Positions 1 to 8,471 of a DNA stretch of 64,000 nt are shown piece after piece. Source of the DNA: CAMPJU01 sp036675265 (GTDB lineage Bacteria; Pseudomonadota; Gammaproteobacteria; Xanthomonadales; Xanthomonadaceae); the NCBI GenBank assembly GCA_036675265.1, contig JAKFFJ010000016.1:1-64000 (forward strand). The letters run 5' to 3'. Below the pieces are notes generated by a model that saw only the letters and a program-made list of their open reading frames with translations, was not told the origin of the DNA and did not search any database. Position 1 is the stretch's first letter; the number at the start of each line of letters is the position of its first letter. Position numbers and translations under genes: made by a program.

Positions 1-362
1 AGGCCGAGGATGACGTCACCCCGCTCCCGGGCGACGGCGGCCAGCCGCGCCAGGCTGCCCGGCGCGAGCGTTGCATCGTTGTTGAGGAACAGCATGTAAC
101 GGCCACTTGCAATCTCGGCCAGGCGGTTGTTGCTGATGCAGAAGCCGGCATTCTCCCGGCCCGCCAGGATCCGGGTGCCGGGAAACCGCCTTCGGATCCG
201 TTCGAGCGAGCCGTCCGTGGAGGCATCGTCGTGGACAAGCACCTCGAACGGGAACGGGACCTGCTGCGCGAATACGGAAGCGAGGCAGTCCAGCACGAAC
301 GTGCCGCCGTTGTAGTTGGCGATGCAGACGCTGACCTCGACACCGGCGCGTGGTTCGCTCAT
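1..362 (-). CDS. Family 2 glycosyltransferase, N-terminal part (runs off window)
   Basis: The first 120 residues read as a GT-A fold family 2 glycosyltransferase. VSVCIANYNGG lies near residue 10, the nucleotide-binding HDDASTDGS near 43, and NNDAT near 92 fits the metal-binding DXD-like position. The ATG at 362 overlaps the stop of the upstream glycosyltransferase gene by four bases (ATGA), so the genes are probably translationally coupled. It is the third gene of a block lying downstream of pilA, which suggests sugar addition to pilin or to a surface glycan. The acceptor and donor cannot be told from the sequence. The C-terminal part is outside the window. Confidence 0.85.
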   Translation of the reverse strand, partial: MSEPRAGVEVSVCIANYNGGTFVLDCLASVFAQQVPFPFEVLVHDDASTDGSLERIRRRFPGTRILAGRENAGFCISNNRLAEIASGRYMLFLNNDATLAPGSLARLAAVARERGDVILG

Positions 363-1486
363 GTCGACGCCCGCTGTCGCGTGATGCGATTCAGGAGCGG
401 CAGCAGGCGCTCCGCGATGACGCTCGTGGAGAACCTGGCCGCGTGGAGCTGCTGCCCGCATCGCCCGATCGCGGCCAGTTCGGCAGGGTGCGCGTGGCCC
501 CAGCGGATCGCGGCGGCGAGCTGGCCGGCGTCGCCCTGGTCGACAAGCAGGCAGTTCACCTTGTCGATGAAACCCAGGTCCTCATCGATGCGCCCGACCA
601 CCGTGGGCCGGCCCCACGCCAGGCACTGCGATGTCTTGCCGGTGACCACGCGGCGCGCCTGCGGCGTGTCGCCGAAGGGCCCGCCCAGGCACAGGTCCGC
701 GCGCGGGATCTCGTACCGGAGCAACTGGTCGAAGGGCACCCATGCGCGATGACGATACCGCCGGATGCCCTGGGCCGCACACAAGGCGTGGAGCTGCCGC
801 GCCTGCGCGGGGCTCCCGCCAATGAAGTCGAACTCGACCGCCAGGTCCCCGACCCGCGCCGCTGCGTCGACGATCGTGTCGATGCCGTGCAGCGGGAGGA
901 ACGATCCGTAGAACAGCACCCGGAACGCGGGCCGGTGCGACCCGTTGACCTGGGCCGGGACCGGCGCAGGGGCCTCGTCCCTGGGCGCGTCCTCGACCGC
1001 GCCGACTGGCAGGACCAGGAGCTTCCCTGCCGGGATCCCGAAACACTGCTCGAAGTAGTCCGCATGCAACCGGGTATCGGTCAGCACGGCGTCGGCGGCC
1101 CGCAGGATGGCCGTTTCGTAGCGGTGCCAGAGCGGCGCCACCAGTCGGCCCGGCATCCCGAGCTTGCCCTCCTCGGCCATCGCCGCGTAGGGCGACATCA
1201 GCGCGTCGATCACCAACGGCCGGCGCCGGGTGAGCCACCGGACGAGCCAGGCGAGCTCGTGACCGCGGAAGCCCAGGACGTAGACGTCGGGATCGAATTG
1301 CCGGCGGGCATGCAGCAGCGCGCGCAGGGTTTCCCAATAGCGGCGGAGGCCGCGGGAGCGGTTGACCGCGAGGACGAGGTCGACGTCTCCGCATTCGGCG
1401 AGTGCCTTCCGAAGGGTGCGCCCGCGGATGTAGCCAGGATCCCGGTAGGCCTGGACGTAACAAACGCGCCGTCTCCGCTCGTTCAC
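359..1486 (-). CDS. Glycosyltransferase, family 4 / group 1 type
   Basis: This 375-residue protein has the two-lobe layout of GT-B glycosyltransferases. The second lobe opens with RVLFYGSFLPLHGIDT, the usual sugar-nucleotide site opening, and ends with the family-like tail of short helices. A glutamate-rich EX7E motif is not cleanly visible (the region reads TGKTSQCLAWGRPTVVG), so the mechanism is less certain. Both ends overlap neighbours by four bases (ATGA), indicating one coupled operon with the membrane protein upstream and the family 2 enzyme downstream. Placement behind pilA suggests a role in pilin or surface glycosylation; this is inference. Confidence 0.8.
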   Translation of the reverse strand: MNERRRRVCYVQAYRDPGYIRGRTLRKALAECGDVDLVLAVNRSRGLRRYWETLRALLHARRQFDPDVYVLGFRGHELAWLVRWLTRRRPLVIDALMSPYAAMAEEGKLGMPGRLVAPLWHRYETAILRAADAVLTDTRLHADYFEQCFGIPAGKLLVLPVGAVEDAPRDEAPAPVPAQVNGSHRPAFRVLFYGSFLPLHGIDTIVDAAARVGDLAVEFDFIGGSPAQARQLHALCAAQGIRRYRHRAWVPFDQLLRYEIPRADLCLGGPFGDTPQARRVVTGKTSQCLAWGRPTVVGRIDEDLGFIDKVNCLLVDQGDAGQLAAAIRWGHAHPAELAAIGRCGQQLHAARFSTSVIAERLLPLLNRITRQRAST

Positions 1487-3405
1487 TGCGCCACCGGCTC
1501 CCTGCGGCGGTCGATTTCCGCGCGGTACTCCCGCACCAGCCGCTTCCCTTCCGCGTCCTCCGCGGGAACCATCGCTTCGACCGATTCGAGGAGGGCGCCG
1601 GCGGCGGCAGTGTCACCACGCTGCAACAGCAGCGCGGCCGCGAGCAAGCCGGCGGGTGGCCCGCCCGCGCCGTCGGCCCAGGCCTGCCTGGCCTGTTCGA
1701 GCGCCCGGGCGTCCCGACCGGCCGCCATCTCGAGCTTCGCGGCCTTGAGCCTGAGCCGCCAGATCGCCATGTGCCCGGGCGCCAGGGCGGTGCGGTCGAG
1801 CATCGCGTCGAGCGACTCGGCGGCGACGGCGGGCGGCAGGCCGTCGCAGGGTTTGCGAAGCAGTCCTTCCAACAGCGCCTCGAACGCCACGAGGAGGTCG
1901 GCCTCGATCGGCTCGGGCCTTCCCGAAAACGCGGCTGCCCGAGTGTCCTCCGCGGCGGTGCCGCCGCTGCTGCAGGTGATCATCAGGCCAAGCACGGTGC
2001 CCAGGCGCCGTGTGCTCGGGTCGGTGGACGCCGACAACCGCGCCGCGTGGCCGCGGGCCTCCTCGAGGGCGGGCGGGGTGCCTGCCATGGCTTGCTGGAT
2101 GAGGGTGACCCGCAGCCAGCGCGACTCCGGGTGGTATCGCAGTGCCTGCGCGGTCAGCGTTGCCTGCGACTGCCACGCGCGCGCGCGCGCTGCCGTGGCG
2201 ACCGCGAGCGCGGCGACCAGCGCCACGGCCGCCACGGTGAACACCCTGGGTGCGGCGTCCATGCGCGGCTGCAGGCGCGCGCCGCCCCAGGCCAGCAGGC
2301 TCAGCAGCGCCCAGGCCGCGCCGACGGCCGGCAGGTAGACGCGGTGTTCGAAGTAGAGCAGCAGCGGGAACACGGACGACTCGAAGGCCTGTCCCACCAG
2401 GTAGATGCCAAGGCCCAGCAGGAGCCCGGGGACTGCCCGGCGCCACCGCCATGCGAGGGCCAGCACCGCGCCCCAGCCGGCAAACGCGAGGGCCGTCGTG
2501 GCCGGGTCGAGGAAGCCGCGCGAGACCGGGAAGTCGTCGTGGTACAGGCCCATCCTCGGGCCGTGCGGCAGCACGAGCGCGCCGATGTAGTCCCAAAGGA
2601 CGCGCGCCTGCGTCATCAGGCGTTCGTCCAGGGAGAACGGGCGGTTTTCGTAGCCGCCGGTGACGAGGGGATGGCCAGCGACGGTCAATGCAAGCGCCGC
2701 GAGGGCAGGCAGCAGCAGGAACAGCCCGATGACCGCGCGGGACGCCCAGTGGCGAGGGCGCCCGGCGGCCGGCGCGAACACGCACCACTCGATCACTGCG
2801 CACAGCGCGGGGGCGAGGGCGCCGTTCTCCTTCGACAACGTTCCAGCGAGGGTACACGCCGCCGCCAGCGCGAACAGGCCGGCCGCCTTGCGCGTGCGCC
2901 CGGCCTCCAGTGCGATCCGCCCGTGGACATAGGCGACCAGCGACAGGAGGACGAACAATGCAGCCAGCATCGCCATGCGCTGGATGACGTACAGGACGGT
3001 GCTCGCCAGCAGTGGATGCAGCAGCCAGAGGCTGGCGCCCAGCAGCGGAAGCCACCGGTTGTCGACACCGCGGACGAGCGCCTGTTTTCGCGAGAGGATG
3101 GAAAACAGCGCGAACACCGCGATGCCGTTGGCCAGGTGCAGCAGCAGGTTGCCCAACTTCAGCCCCCAGACATCCGGCCCGGTCGCCGCGACGTTGAGGA
3201 CGAAGCTCGCCATCGAGACGGGGCGCCCGAACCAGCCCGAGTCGTTGCCGAACACCACGGAGCGCCAGTGGCGTTCGCCCCGGATCCACTCCGAGACGGG
3301 GACGAGGTTCTGGACGTCGTCGAAGACGAGCGGGCCGCCGAGCCCGACCCAGTAGCAGGCCGCGGTGACGAGCAGGACGGCGGCGAAGGCGAGTCTCGGG
3401 CCCAA
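1483..3405 (-). CDS. Polytopic membrane protein, GT-C/TMTC-like, pilin-linked
   Basis: The predicted product is 640 residues. The first half has many membrane segments with an early FDDVQN motif (D29, D30) and a later GRP...LGNLLLHLANG pattern. This resembles GT-C glycosyltransferases of the O-mannosyltransferase/TMTC type, where an early acidic pair is catalytic. The last 200 residues are soluble, helical and TPR-like. I place the start at TTG 3405: GGAG lies seven bases ahead of it, just after the pilA terminator T-run. The in-frame ATG at 3453 would translate the terminator hairpin itself. The gene sits where P. aeruginosa has tfpO/tfpW, so pilin glycosylation is a reasonable but unproven role. 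Confidence 0.7.
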   Translation of the reverse strand: MGPRLAFAAVLLVTAACYWVGLGGPLVFDDVQNLVPVSEWIRGERHWRSVVFGNDSGWFGRPVSMASFVLNVAATGPDVWGLKLGNLLLHLANGIAVFALFSILSRKQALVRGVDNRWLPLLGASLWLLHPLLASTVLYVIQRMAMLAALFVLLSLVAYVHGRIALEAGRTRKAAGLFALAAACTLAGTLSKENGALAPALCAVIEWCVFAPAAGRPRHWASRAVIGLFLLLPALAALALTVAGHPLVTGGYENRPFSLDERLMTQARVLWDYIGALVLPHGPRMGLYHDDFPVSRGFLDPATTALAFAGWGAVLALAWRWRRAVPGLLLGLGIYLVGQAFESSVFPLLLYFEHRVYLPAVGAAWALLSLLAWGGARLQPRMDAAPRVFTVAAVALVAALAVATAARARAWQSQATLTAQALRYHPESRWLRVTLIQQAMAGTPPALEEARGHAARLSASTDPSTRRLGTVLGLMITCSSGGTAAEDTRAAAFSGRPEPIEADLLVAFEALLEGLLRKPCDGLPPAVAAESLDAMLDRTALAPGHMAIWRLRLKAAKLEMAAGRDARALEQARQAWADGAGGPPAGLLAAALLLQRGDTAAAGALLESVEAMVPAEDAEGKRLVREYRAEIDRRREPVAQ

Positions 3406-3416
3406 CCGGATTCTCC

Positions 3417-3446
3417 AAAAAAAGAACCCCGGCGATGAAGCCGGGG
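3417..3446 (-). terminator. Rho-independent terminator of pilA
   Basis: On the minus strand a seven-base-pair CCCCGGC/GCCGGGG stem with a six-base loop is followed by TTC and a run of T. It lies 33 bases beyond the pilA stop. It would separate abundant pilin mRNA from the glycosyltransferase genes, which would then depend on read-through or their own promoter. Confidence 0.88.
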
Positions 3447-3479
3447 TCCTCATGACACGGAACTACCGCCTTCGGTGGA

Positions 3480-3908
3480 TCAACGGCACTGCGACGGCAG
3501 GTACTTCTCGGGAATCGTCGACGCTTCGCACGACCAGGTGAGCTGGCCGGACGTGCCGATTTCCGTCGGGGTCAGGACCAGGTTGCCGGTGGTGCCCGTC
3601 AGCGAGGTGACCGCCGCGGTCACGACGCCGTCGGTGACGGTGATGGCCGAGACGTAGCTGGTCGCGCCCGGGAACGAGTAGCCCGAAGCCGTGCCATCGA
3701 TGTCGGTGAGCGCGCCGCCATTCGAGGACAGGGTCTCGGCCACCGCGAGCTTTGCCGGCGCGGCGAGCTGCATCGCTTCCGAAACCTTCGCGCGGACGGT
3801 GTAGTCCTGGTAGGCCGGGATGGCGATCGCCATCAGGATGCCGAGGATCGCGATGACGATCATCAGTTCGATCAGGGTGAAGCCTTGCTGCATCTTCTTG
3901 GTGTTCAT
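3480..3908 (-). CDS. pilA: Major type IV pilin PilA
   Basis: The 142-residue prepilin has a short basic leader cut by PilD at G9/F10 (QQG-FTLIELMIVIAILG), with the conserved Glu at mature position 5. The hydrophobic helix that packs the pilus core follows, then a soluble head. Two cysteines near the C-terminus (WSCEAS and PSQCR) form the expected disulfide-bounded D-region. The ATG at 3908 is chosen because AGGGGAG lies just upstream and the leader then has normal length; the frame extends further upstream without pilin features. Regulation is by the adjacent PilS/PilR pair through a sigma-54 promoter, and a strong terminator follows. Confidence 0.95.
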   Translation of the reverse strand: MNTKKMQQGFTLIELMIVIAILGILMAIAIPAYQDYTVRAKVSEAMQLAAPAKLAVAETLSSNGGALTDIDGTASGYSFPGATSYVSAITVTDGVVTAAVTSLTGTTGNLVLTPTEIGTSGQLTWSCEASTIPEKYLPSQCR

Positions 3909-4009
3909 GGAATTCTCCCCTCGGAGGTTGGTTGCTTCACGTGCCTGGCGAGGCCGGACTTCCGGTCCGTCGGCAGCCGTGCGTCGGTGCACGTGCAGCC
4001 AAAGCATAC

Positions 4010-4024
4010 GCAGAATCCATGCCA
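4010..4024 (-). promoter_or_regulatory. Sigma-54 (RpoN) promoter of pilA
   Basis: The minus strand reads TGGCATGGATTCTGC. GG and GC doublets are separated by exactly ten bases, matching the -24/-12 consensus TGGCACGN4TTGC closely. It lies about 100 bases upstream of the pilA ATG. PilR, encoded just upstream, is a sigma-54 activator, which supports the call. Confidence 0.8.
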
Positions 4025-4131
4025 GTAAAGCCCTCGCGCGGGGCAATGTCGGCAATTGCAAAGGCGGTCACGATCGGCGATCGGAAGTGCGGTCCCAAAG
4101 CGGACGCACCGGGTCAGTTCCGGGTCCGAAG

Positions 4132-4146
4132 TGACAAAAATTGTCA
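4132..4146. promoter_or_regulatory. Perfect palindrome, candidate PilR binding site
   Basis: TGACAA-AAA-TTGTCA is a perfect inverted repeat about 110 bases upstream of the sigma-54 promoter, in the range expected for an enhancer site. It contains the TGTC core reported for PilR sites in Pseudomonas and overlaps the pilR stop codon. Binding is inferred only. Confidence 0.45.
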
Positions 4147-5547
4147 GTCGATCCCAAGCTTCTTGAGCTTGTAGCGCAGTGCCCTGAAGGTGATCCCGAG
4201 TTGCGCGGCTGCCTTCGTCTTGTTGTAGCGATTGTCCTCGAGGGCCTGCTGGATGGCCGCGCGCTCGATTTCCTCGATGTAGGTGGGCAGCGCGCTGCTG
4301 GTGCTTTCGCGGGCGTCGGCCGACCGCGGGTCCTTCGGCGATGGCGGGGCCGCCGGATCCTGCGCCGTGCCGGAAACCGCAAGGCGCGGCTCCGGCAACC
4401 TCAGGTCATCGGCACTGATGCGGTCGCCATCGGCCAGCGCGAGTGCGCGTTCGAGGATGTTCTCGAGCTCGCGCACGTTGCCGGGGAACGGATACGCGCG
4501 CAGGGCGGCGAGTGCGTCTTCGCCGAGCGTGGGCGGCGCGCGGTCGTGCGCCGATGCCAGGCGCTGCAGCACCGACGCCGCCAGGACGGGCAGGTCGCCG
4601 CCGCGCTCGCGCAACGGCGGCACCCGCAACTCGATCACGTTGATCCGGTAGTAGAGGTCGTGCCGAAACGTTCCTTCCGCCACCAGCGCAGCCAGGTCCT
4701 TGTGCGTCGCCGAAAGAATGCGGACGTCGACCGGCACCTCGGTACTGGCGCCCACCGGGCGTACCGATTTCTCCTGGATCGCGCGGAGCAGCTTCACCTG
4801 CATCGGCAACGGGAGTTCGGCGACCTCGTCCAGGAACAGCGTGCCACCGTCGGCCGCCTGGAACAGGCCGGCCTTGTCGGCGTGCGCACCCGTGAAGCTG
4901 CCCTTGCGGTGCCCGAAGAACTCGCTCTCCATCAGTTCGGTCGGGATCGCGCCGCAGTTCACCGGCACGAACGGACCGGCGGCCCGCGCACCGTCGGCAT
5001 GGATGGTGCGCGCGACGAGTTCCTTGCCCACGCCCGATTCGCCGGCGATGTAGACCGGCGCCTGGCTGCGGGCGACCTTGGCCACCGTGGCCCGCAATTC
5101 GACGATGGCCGGGGAGTCGCCCTGCAGGCGGCTGGCCGCGGTGGCGGGAACGCCCGTCCCGGCGGCCTTGTCCGGCTGGCTGAGCTGCAGTGCATGCCCC
5201 ACCAGCCCGCGCAGCACCGGCAGGTCGACGGGCTTGGCCACGAAGTCGAACGCGCCCGCCTTCAATGCCTCGACCGCGGCCTCGACGTTGCCGAACGCGG
5301 TGATCATCGCGACCGGCGTGTCCGGATGGTCGCGCGCGATGTCCGAGATCAGGGAGATGCCGGAGCCATCGGGCAACCGCATGTCGGTCAGGCACAGGTC
5401 GTAACGGCCCTGCGCGAGCAGCGCGCGGGCGTCGGACAGGCTCGCCGCGGTGTCCACGCGCAGGCCCATCCGGCCCAGCGTCAACACCAGCAGTTCGCGG
5501 ATGTCGCGCTCGTCGTCGACGACCAGTGCGCTGCGCGTATCGGTCAT
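4144..5547 (-). CDS. pilR: Type IV pilus response regulator PilR (NtrC family)
   Basis: The 467-residue protein has the three domains of NtrC-type activators. The receiver carries acidic pocket D11/D12 and phosphoacceptor D55 (LTDMRLPDGSG). The AAA+ sigma-54 activation domain has Walker A GESGVGKE near residue 168 and the sigma-54 contact loop as GSFTGA rather than GAFTGA. The C-terminal Fis-type helix-turn-helix includes NKTKAAAQLGITFRALRYKL. It activates sigma-54 transcription of pilA, which follows directly on the same strand. PilS is encoded 76 bases upstream. Confidence 0.95.
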   Translation of the reverse strand: MTDTRSALVVDDERDIRELLVLTLGRMGLRVDTAASLSDARALLAQGRYDLCLTDMRLPDGSGISLISDIARDHPDTPVAMITAFGNVEAAVEALKAGAFDFVAKPVDLPVLRGLVGHALQLSQPDKAAGTGVPATAASRLQGDSPAIVELRATVAKVARSQAPVYIAGESGVGKELVARTIHADGARAAGPFVPVNCGAIPTELMESEFFGHRKGSFTGAHADKAGLFQAADGGTLFLDEVAELPLPMQVKLLRAIQEKSVRPVGASTEVPVDVRILSATHKDLAALVAEGTFRHDLYYRINVIELRVPPLRERGGDLPVLAASVLQRLASAHDRAPPTLGEDALAALRAYPFPGNVRELENILERALALADGDRISADDLRLPEPRLAVSGTAQDPAAPPSPKDPRSADARESTSSALPTYIEEIERAAIQQALEDNRYNKTKAAAQLGITFRALRYKLKKLGID

Positions 5548-5623
5548 GGAATCCCCTCCGCCGCCACCTTAGCGGAACGCGCGCGCGGCCGGCAAAGCGT
5601 GACGCGGGTCCGGGGGGGGTCGG

Positions 5624-7225
5624 TCAGTCCGGCAGCAACGAGTGCGGGCCTGGCAGCCGGACGCGGAAGCAGGCGCCCCCGCCGGGCAGCGGCACATGGT
5701 CGAGCGTCGCCTGGTTGGCCCGGCACAGCTCCCGCGCGATGTACAGCCCGAGCCCGGTGCCGTGGCTGGAGGTGGTGAAGAACGGCCGGAACAACTGCGC
5801 CGCCACCGTGTCGGGGATGCCCGGCCCGCGGTCGGTGACTTCGATGATCGGCGCGCCACCGGCATCGGCGTGGACATTGACGGCCACCCGCGCCGGCTCG
5901 CCTGGCATGCGTCCGTACACCAGTGCGTTGTGCACCAGCGTCGTCAGCACCTGGTGGAGCTGGCGGGGGTCGGCGAGGGCGGGCAGCGACCCGGACCCGC
6001 AGCGCAGTTCCAATGTGTCCTGCTCGAGTGGGTGCCCGGCGCGGTAGTCGTCGACGAAGTGGCGGGCGAACGCCGCCAACTCCACGTGTTCCGGATGCGC
6101 GCGCTCGCGCCTCGCCAGTCCCAGCACGTTCTCGACGATGCCGTTCATGCGCTGGCACTGCTGCTGCACGATCTGCACCAGGCGACGGTCCGCCTCGCCC
6201 AACGGCGCGGACTCGTCCAGCAGCTGCACCGCGTAGTTGATGGCCGCCAGCGGGTTGCGGATCTCGTGCGCGAGGCTGGCCGAGAAGCGTCCCAGGGTGG
6301 CGAGCGTGATCGATTCCGCGCGCCGCGACACCAGCGAGATGTCGTCGAGGAACACCAGGGCGTGTTCGCTGTCGGCCAGCAGCCGGGTGAAGCGCGGCAC
6401 CACTTCGGGCAGGTCCGCGGCAAAGCGCAGGGGCGCGTCGTCGGCCACGCCGTCGCTGCGCCAGCGCTCGAGGCGGCTCGCGAGCTCAGGCGCGACCAGC
6501 GCCAGGTTGCGCTGGCTGTCGCTGGTCTCGCCCAGCAGGACGACCGCCGCCTCGTTGGCCAGGCGGATGTCGTTGCTGCCATCGACGAGCAGCACGCCGG
6601 TGCGCAGGCGGCGCAGGATCAGCTCGCTGATTTCCGCCAGGTTGGCCGCCTCCACGCCCCGGCGCTGGGCGAGCGCCTGGGTGGCGCGCAACTGGCGGCC
6701 CAGCAGGTTGGTCAGGGTGGCGATGGCCAGGAAGCTGACGGCGAACATCAGGACCTCGGCCAGGGGCCGGCCGGTACCGCCGTCCGACAGCGCGCTCCAG
6801 GTCGATTCGCCGATCAGCGCCGCCGCGGCCACGGCGCCGGTGGCCAGGCCCATGCGCAGGGGCAGCAGCAATGCCGCGGCACCGATGTTGAACAGGAGCA
6901 TCAGCGCGATGCCGGCGCCGGACGCGGGCAGGGCATGCATCGCCAGCGTGGCCGCGATCACGTCGATGGAGATGCCGAGCAAGGCCTCGTTGCGCAATTC
7001 ACGGCGGCGGCCACGCAGCAGCAACACGAGCGATGCCGCCAGGTAGGCGATCGCCACGGCCTGGCCGAGCACGGGATGCCGGGGCACCGCGATCAGCGCT
7101 GTCTCGGGCCCGAACAGCACCAGGGCCAGCAGCGCCGCCTCCAGCACCCGGTAGAGGGTGAAGAAGTACAGCTCGCGGCGCAGCGCGCTTTCGGCGTCGA
7201 GGGCGTCGGTGTTCGGGTGCGTCAC
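5624..7225 (-). CDS. pilS: Type IV pilus sensor histidine kinase PilS
   Basis: The 533-residue protein starts with about six membrane segments (residues 20-175), followed by a PAS-like region and a kinase core. The phosphoacceptor is H320 in SLAHEIRNPL. The ATP-binding domain has an N-box (VHNALVYG), a G1 box (DRGPGIP) and a G2 box (GTGLGLYIARELC). PilS phosphorylates PilR, and in Pseudomonas it senses pilin level in the membrane. An eight-C run on the coding strand lies just after the stop. The gene is divergent from sucC with a gap of about 60 bases. Confidence 0.93.
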   Translation of the reverse strand: MTHPNTDALDAESALRRELYFFTLYRVLEAALLALVLFGPETALIAVPRHPVLGQAVAIAYLAASLVLLLRGRRRELRNEALLGISIDVIAATLAMHALPASGAGIALMLLFNIGAAALLLPLRMGLATGAVAAAALIGESTWSALSDGGTGRPLAEVLMFAVSFLAIATLTNLLGRQLRATQALAQRRGVEAANLAEISELILRRLRTGVLLVDGSNDIRLANEAAVVLLGETSDSQRNLALVAPELASRLERWRSDGVADDAPLRFAADLPEVVPRFTRLLADSEHALVFLDDISLVSRRAESITLATLGRFSASLAHEIRNPLAAINYAVQLLDESAPLGEADRRLVQIVQQQCQRMNGIVENVLGLARRERAHPEHVELAAFARHFVDDYRAGHPLEQDTLELRCGSGSLPALADPRQLHQVLTTLVHNALVYGRMPGEPARVAVNVHADAGGAPIIEVTDRGPGIPDTVAAQLFRPFFTTSSHGTGLGLYIARELCRANQATLDHVPLPGGGACFRVRLPGPHSLLPD

Positions 7226-7250
7226 GGCCGGGAGTATGCCCGGCAGGCGC

Positions 7251-7256
7251 TACAAT
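7251..7256 (+). promoter_or_regulatory. Candidate -10 element for sucCD
   Basis: TACAAT lies 28 bases before the sucC ATG, in the only divergent space between pilS and sucC. No clear -35 hexamer is seen. The call rests on the hexamer and its position. Confidence 0.4.
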
Positions 7257-7284
7257 GGCCGGTCCCCCAGGTACCGGTTGATCC

Positions 7285-8448
7285 ATGAACTTCCACGAAT
7301 ACCAGGCCAAGCAGCTCTTCGCCGACTACGGCATCGCCGTCCCCGCGGGCCGCATCGCCCGCACCGCCGAGGAGGCCGTCGACGCAGCCAAGGCCATCGG
7401 CGGCGACTTCTGGGTCGTCAAGGCGCAGATCCACGCGGGCGGCCGCGGCAAGGCGGGCGGCGTCAAGTTGTGCAAGACCCTGGACCAGGTGCGCGAGCAT
7501 GCCAAGGCCATGATCGGCACGAAGATGGAGACCTACCAGTCGGCCGGCGTGGCATTGCCGGTGGACACGGTGCTGGTCACCCAGGCCACCGACATCGCCA
7601 AGGAGCTGTACCTGTCGCTGCTGGTCGATCGCGGCGCCCAGGCGATCACCTTCATCGCCTCGGCCGAGGGCGGCGTGGACATCGAACAGGTGGCCGAGGA
7701 GAACCCCGACGCGATCCACCAGGTCGTCGTGAACTACGTGCAGGACCTGCAGCCCTACCAGTGCCGCGAGCTCGGGTTCGCGCTCGGCCTGTCGTCCAAG
7801 CAGGTCAGCCAGCTCACGAAGATCATGCTGGGGCTGTACAAGCTGTTCAACGAGAAGGACCTGGCGCTGGTCGAGCTGAACCCGCTGGCGATCCTGAAGT
7901 CCGGCGACCTGGCGGTGCTCGACGGCAAGGTCAACTCCGACGACAACGCGACCTTCCGCCATCCCGACCTGGCCGCCATGCGCGACATCCGCCAGGAGGA
8001 CGAGACCGAGGTCCTGGCCAGCCAGCACGACCTCAACTACGTGACCATGGACGGCAACATCGGCTGCATGGTCAACGGCGCAGGCCTGGCGATGGCGACG
8101 ATGGACGTCATCAAGCTCAATGGCGGCGAGCCGGCCAACTTCCTGGACGTGGGCGGCGGGGCCAACAAGGAGCGCGTCACGGAGGCGTTCAAGCTGATCC
8201 TGCGAGACCCCGACGTGAAGGCGATCTTCGTCAACATCTTCGGCGGCATCGTGCGCTGCGACATGATCGCCGAGGGCATCATCGCCGCGGTCAAGGAAGT
8301 GGACGTCAAGGTGCCGGTGATCGTGCGGCTGGAAGGCACCAACGTCGAGGAAGGCAAGGCGCTGCTGCGCGAGTCCGGCCTGGCGATCACGCCGGCCGAC
8401 GACATCAACGACGGCGCGAAGAAGGCCGTCGCCGCTGCCGCCGCCTGA
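7285..8448 (+). CDS. sucC: Succinyl-CoA synthetase (ADP-forming) beta subunit
   Basis: The 387-residue protein matches SucC along its length. It opens with MNFHEYQAKQLFADYGI and an ATP-grasp domain containing KAQIHAGGRGKAGGVK. The nucleotide-binding and metal-binding segments follow, then the C-terminal CoA-ligase fold with VNIFGGIVRCD. With SucD it converts succinyl-CoA to succinate in the TCA cycle while forming ATP. sucD follows after 23 bases, so the two subunits are co-transcribed. Length is normal and no key segment is missing. Confidence 0.97.
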   Translation: MNFHEYQAKQLFADYGIAVPAGRIARTAEEAVDAAKAIGGDFWVVKAQIHAGGRGKAGGVKLCKTLDQVREHAKAMIGTKMETYQSAGVALPVDTVLVTQATDIAKELYLSLLVDRGAQAITFIASAEGGVDIEQVAEENPDAIHQVVVNYVQDLQPYQCRELGFALGLSSKQVSQLTKIMLGLYKLFNEKDLALVELNPLAILKSGDLAVLDGKVNSDDNATFRHPDLAAMRDIRQEDETEVLASQHDLNYVTMDGNIGCMVNGAGLAMATMDVIKLNGGEPANFLDVGGGANKERVTEAFKLILRDPDVKAIFVNIFGGIVRCDMIAEGIIAAVKEVDVKVPVIVRLEGTNVEEGKALLRESGLAITPADDINDGAKKAVAAAAA

Positions 8449-8471
8449 CCCCGGACAAGGAACGAATCGAA

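Noticed and set aside
350..2338. Long plus-strand frames across the glycosyltransferase block
   Set aside because: They have no protein-family features. The minus-strand frames carry clear transferase motifs and four-base couplings.
3406..3453. ATG 3453 as start of the pilin-linked membrane protein
   Set aside because: The first codons would be the pilA terminator hairpin. TTG 3405 has a proper GGAG.
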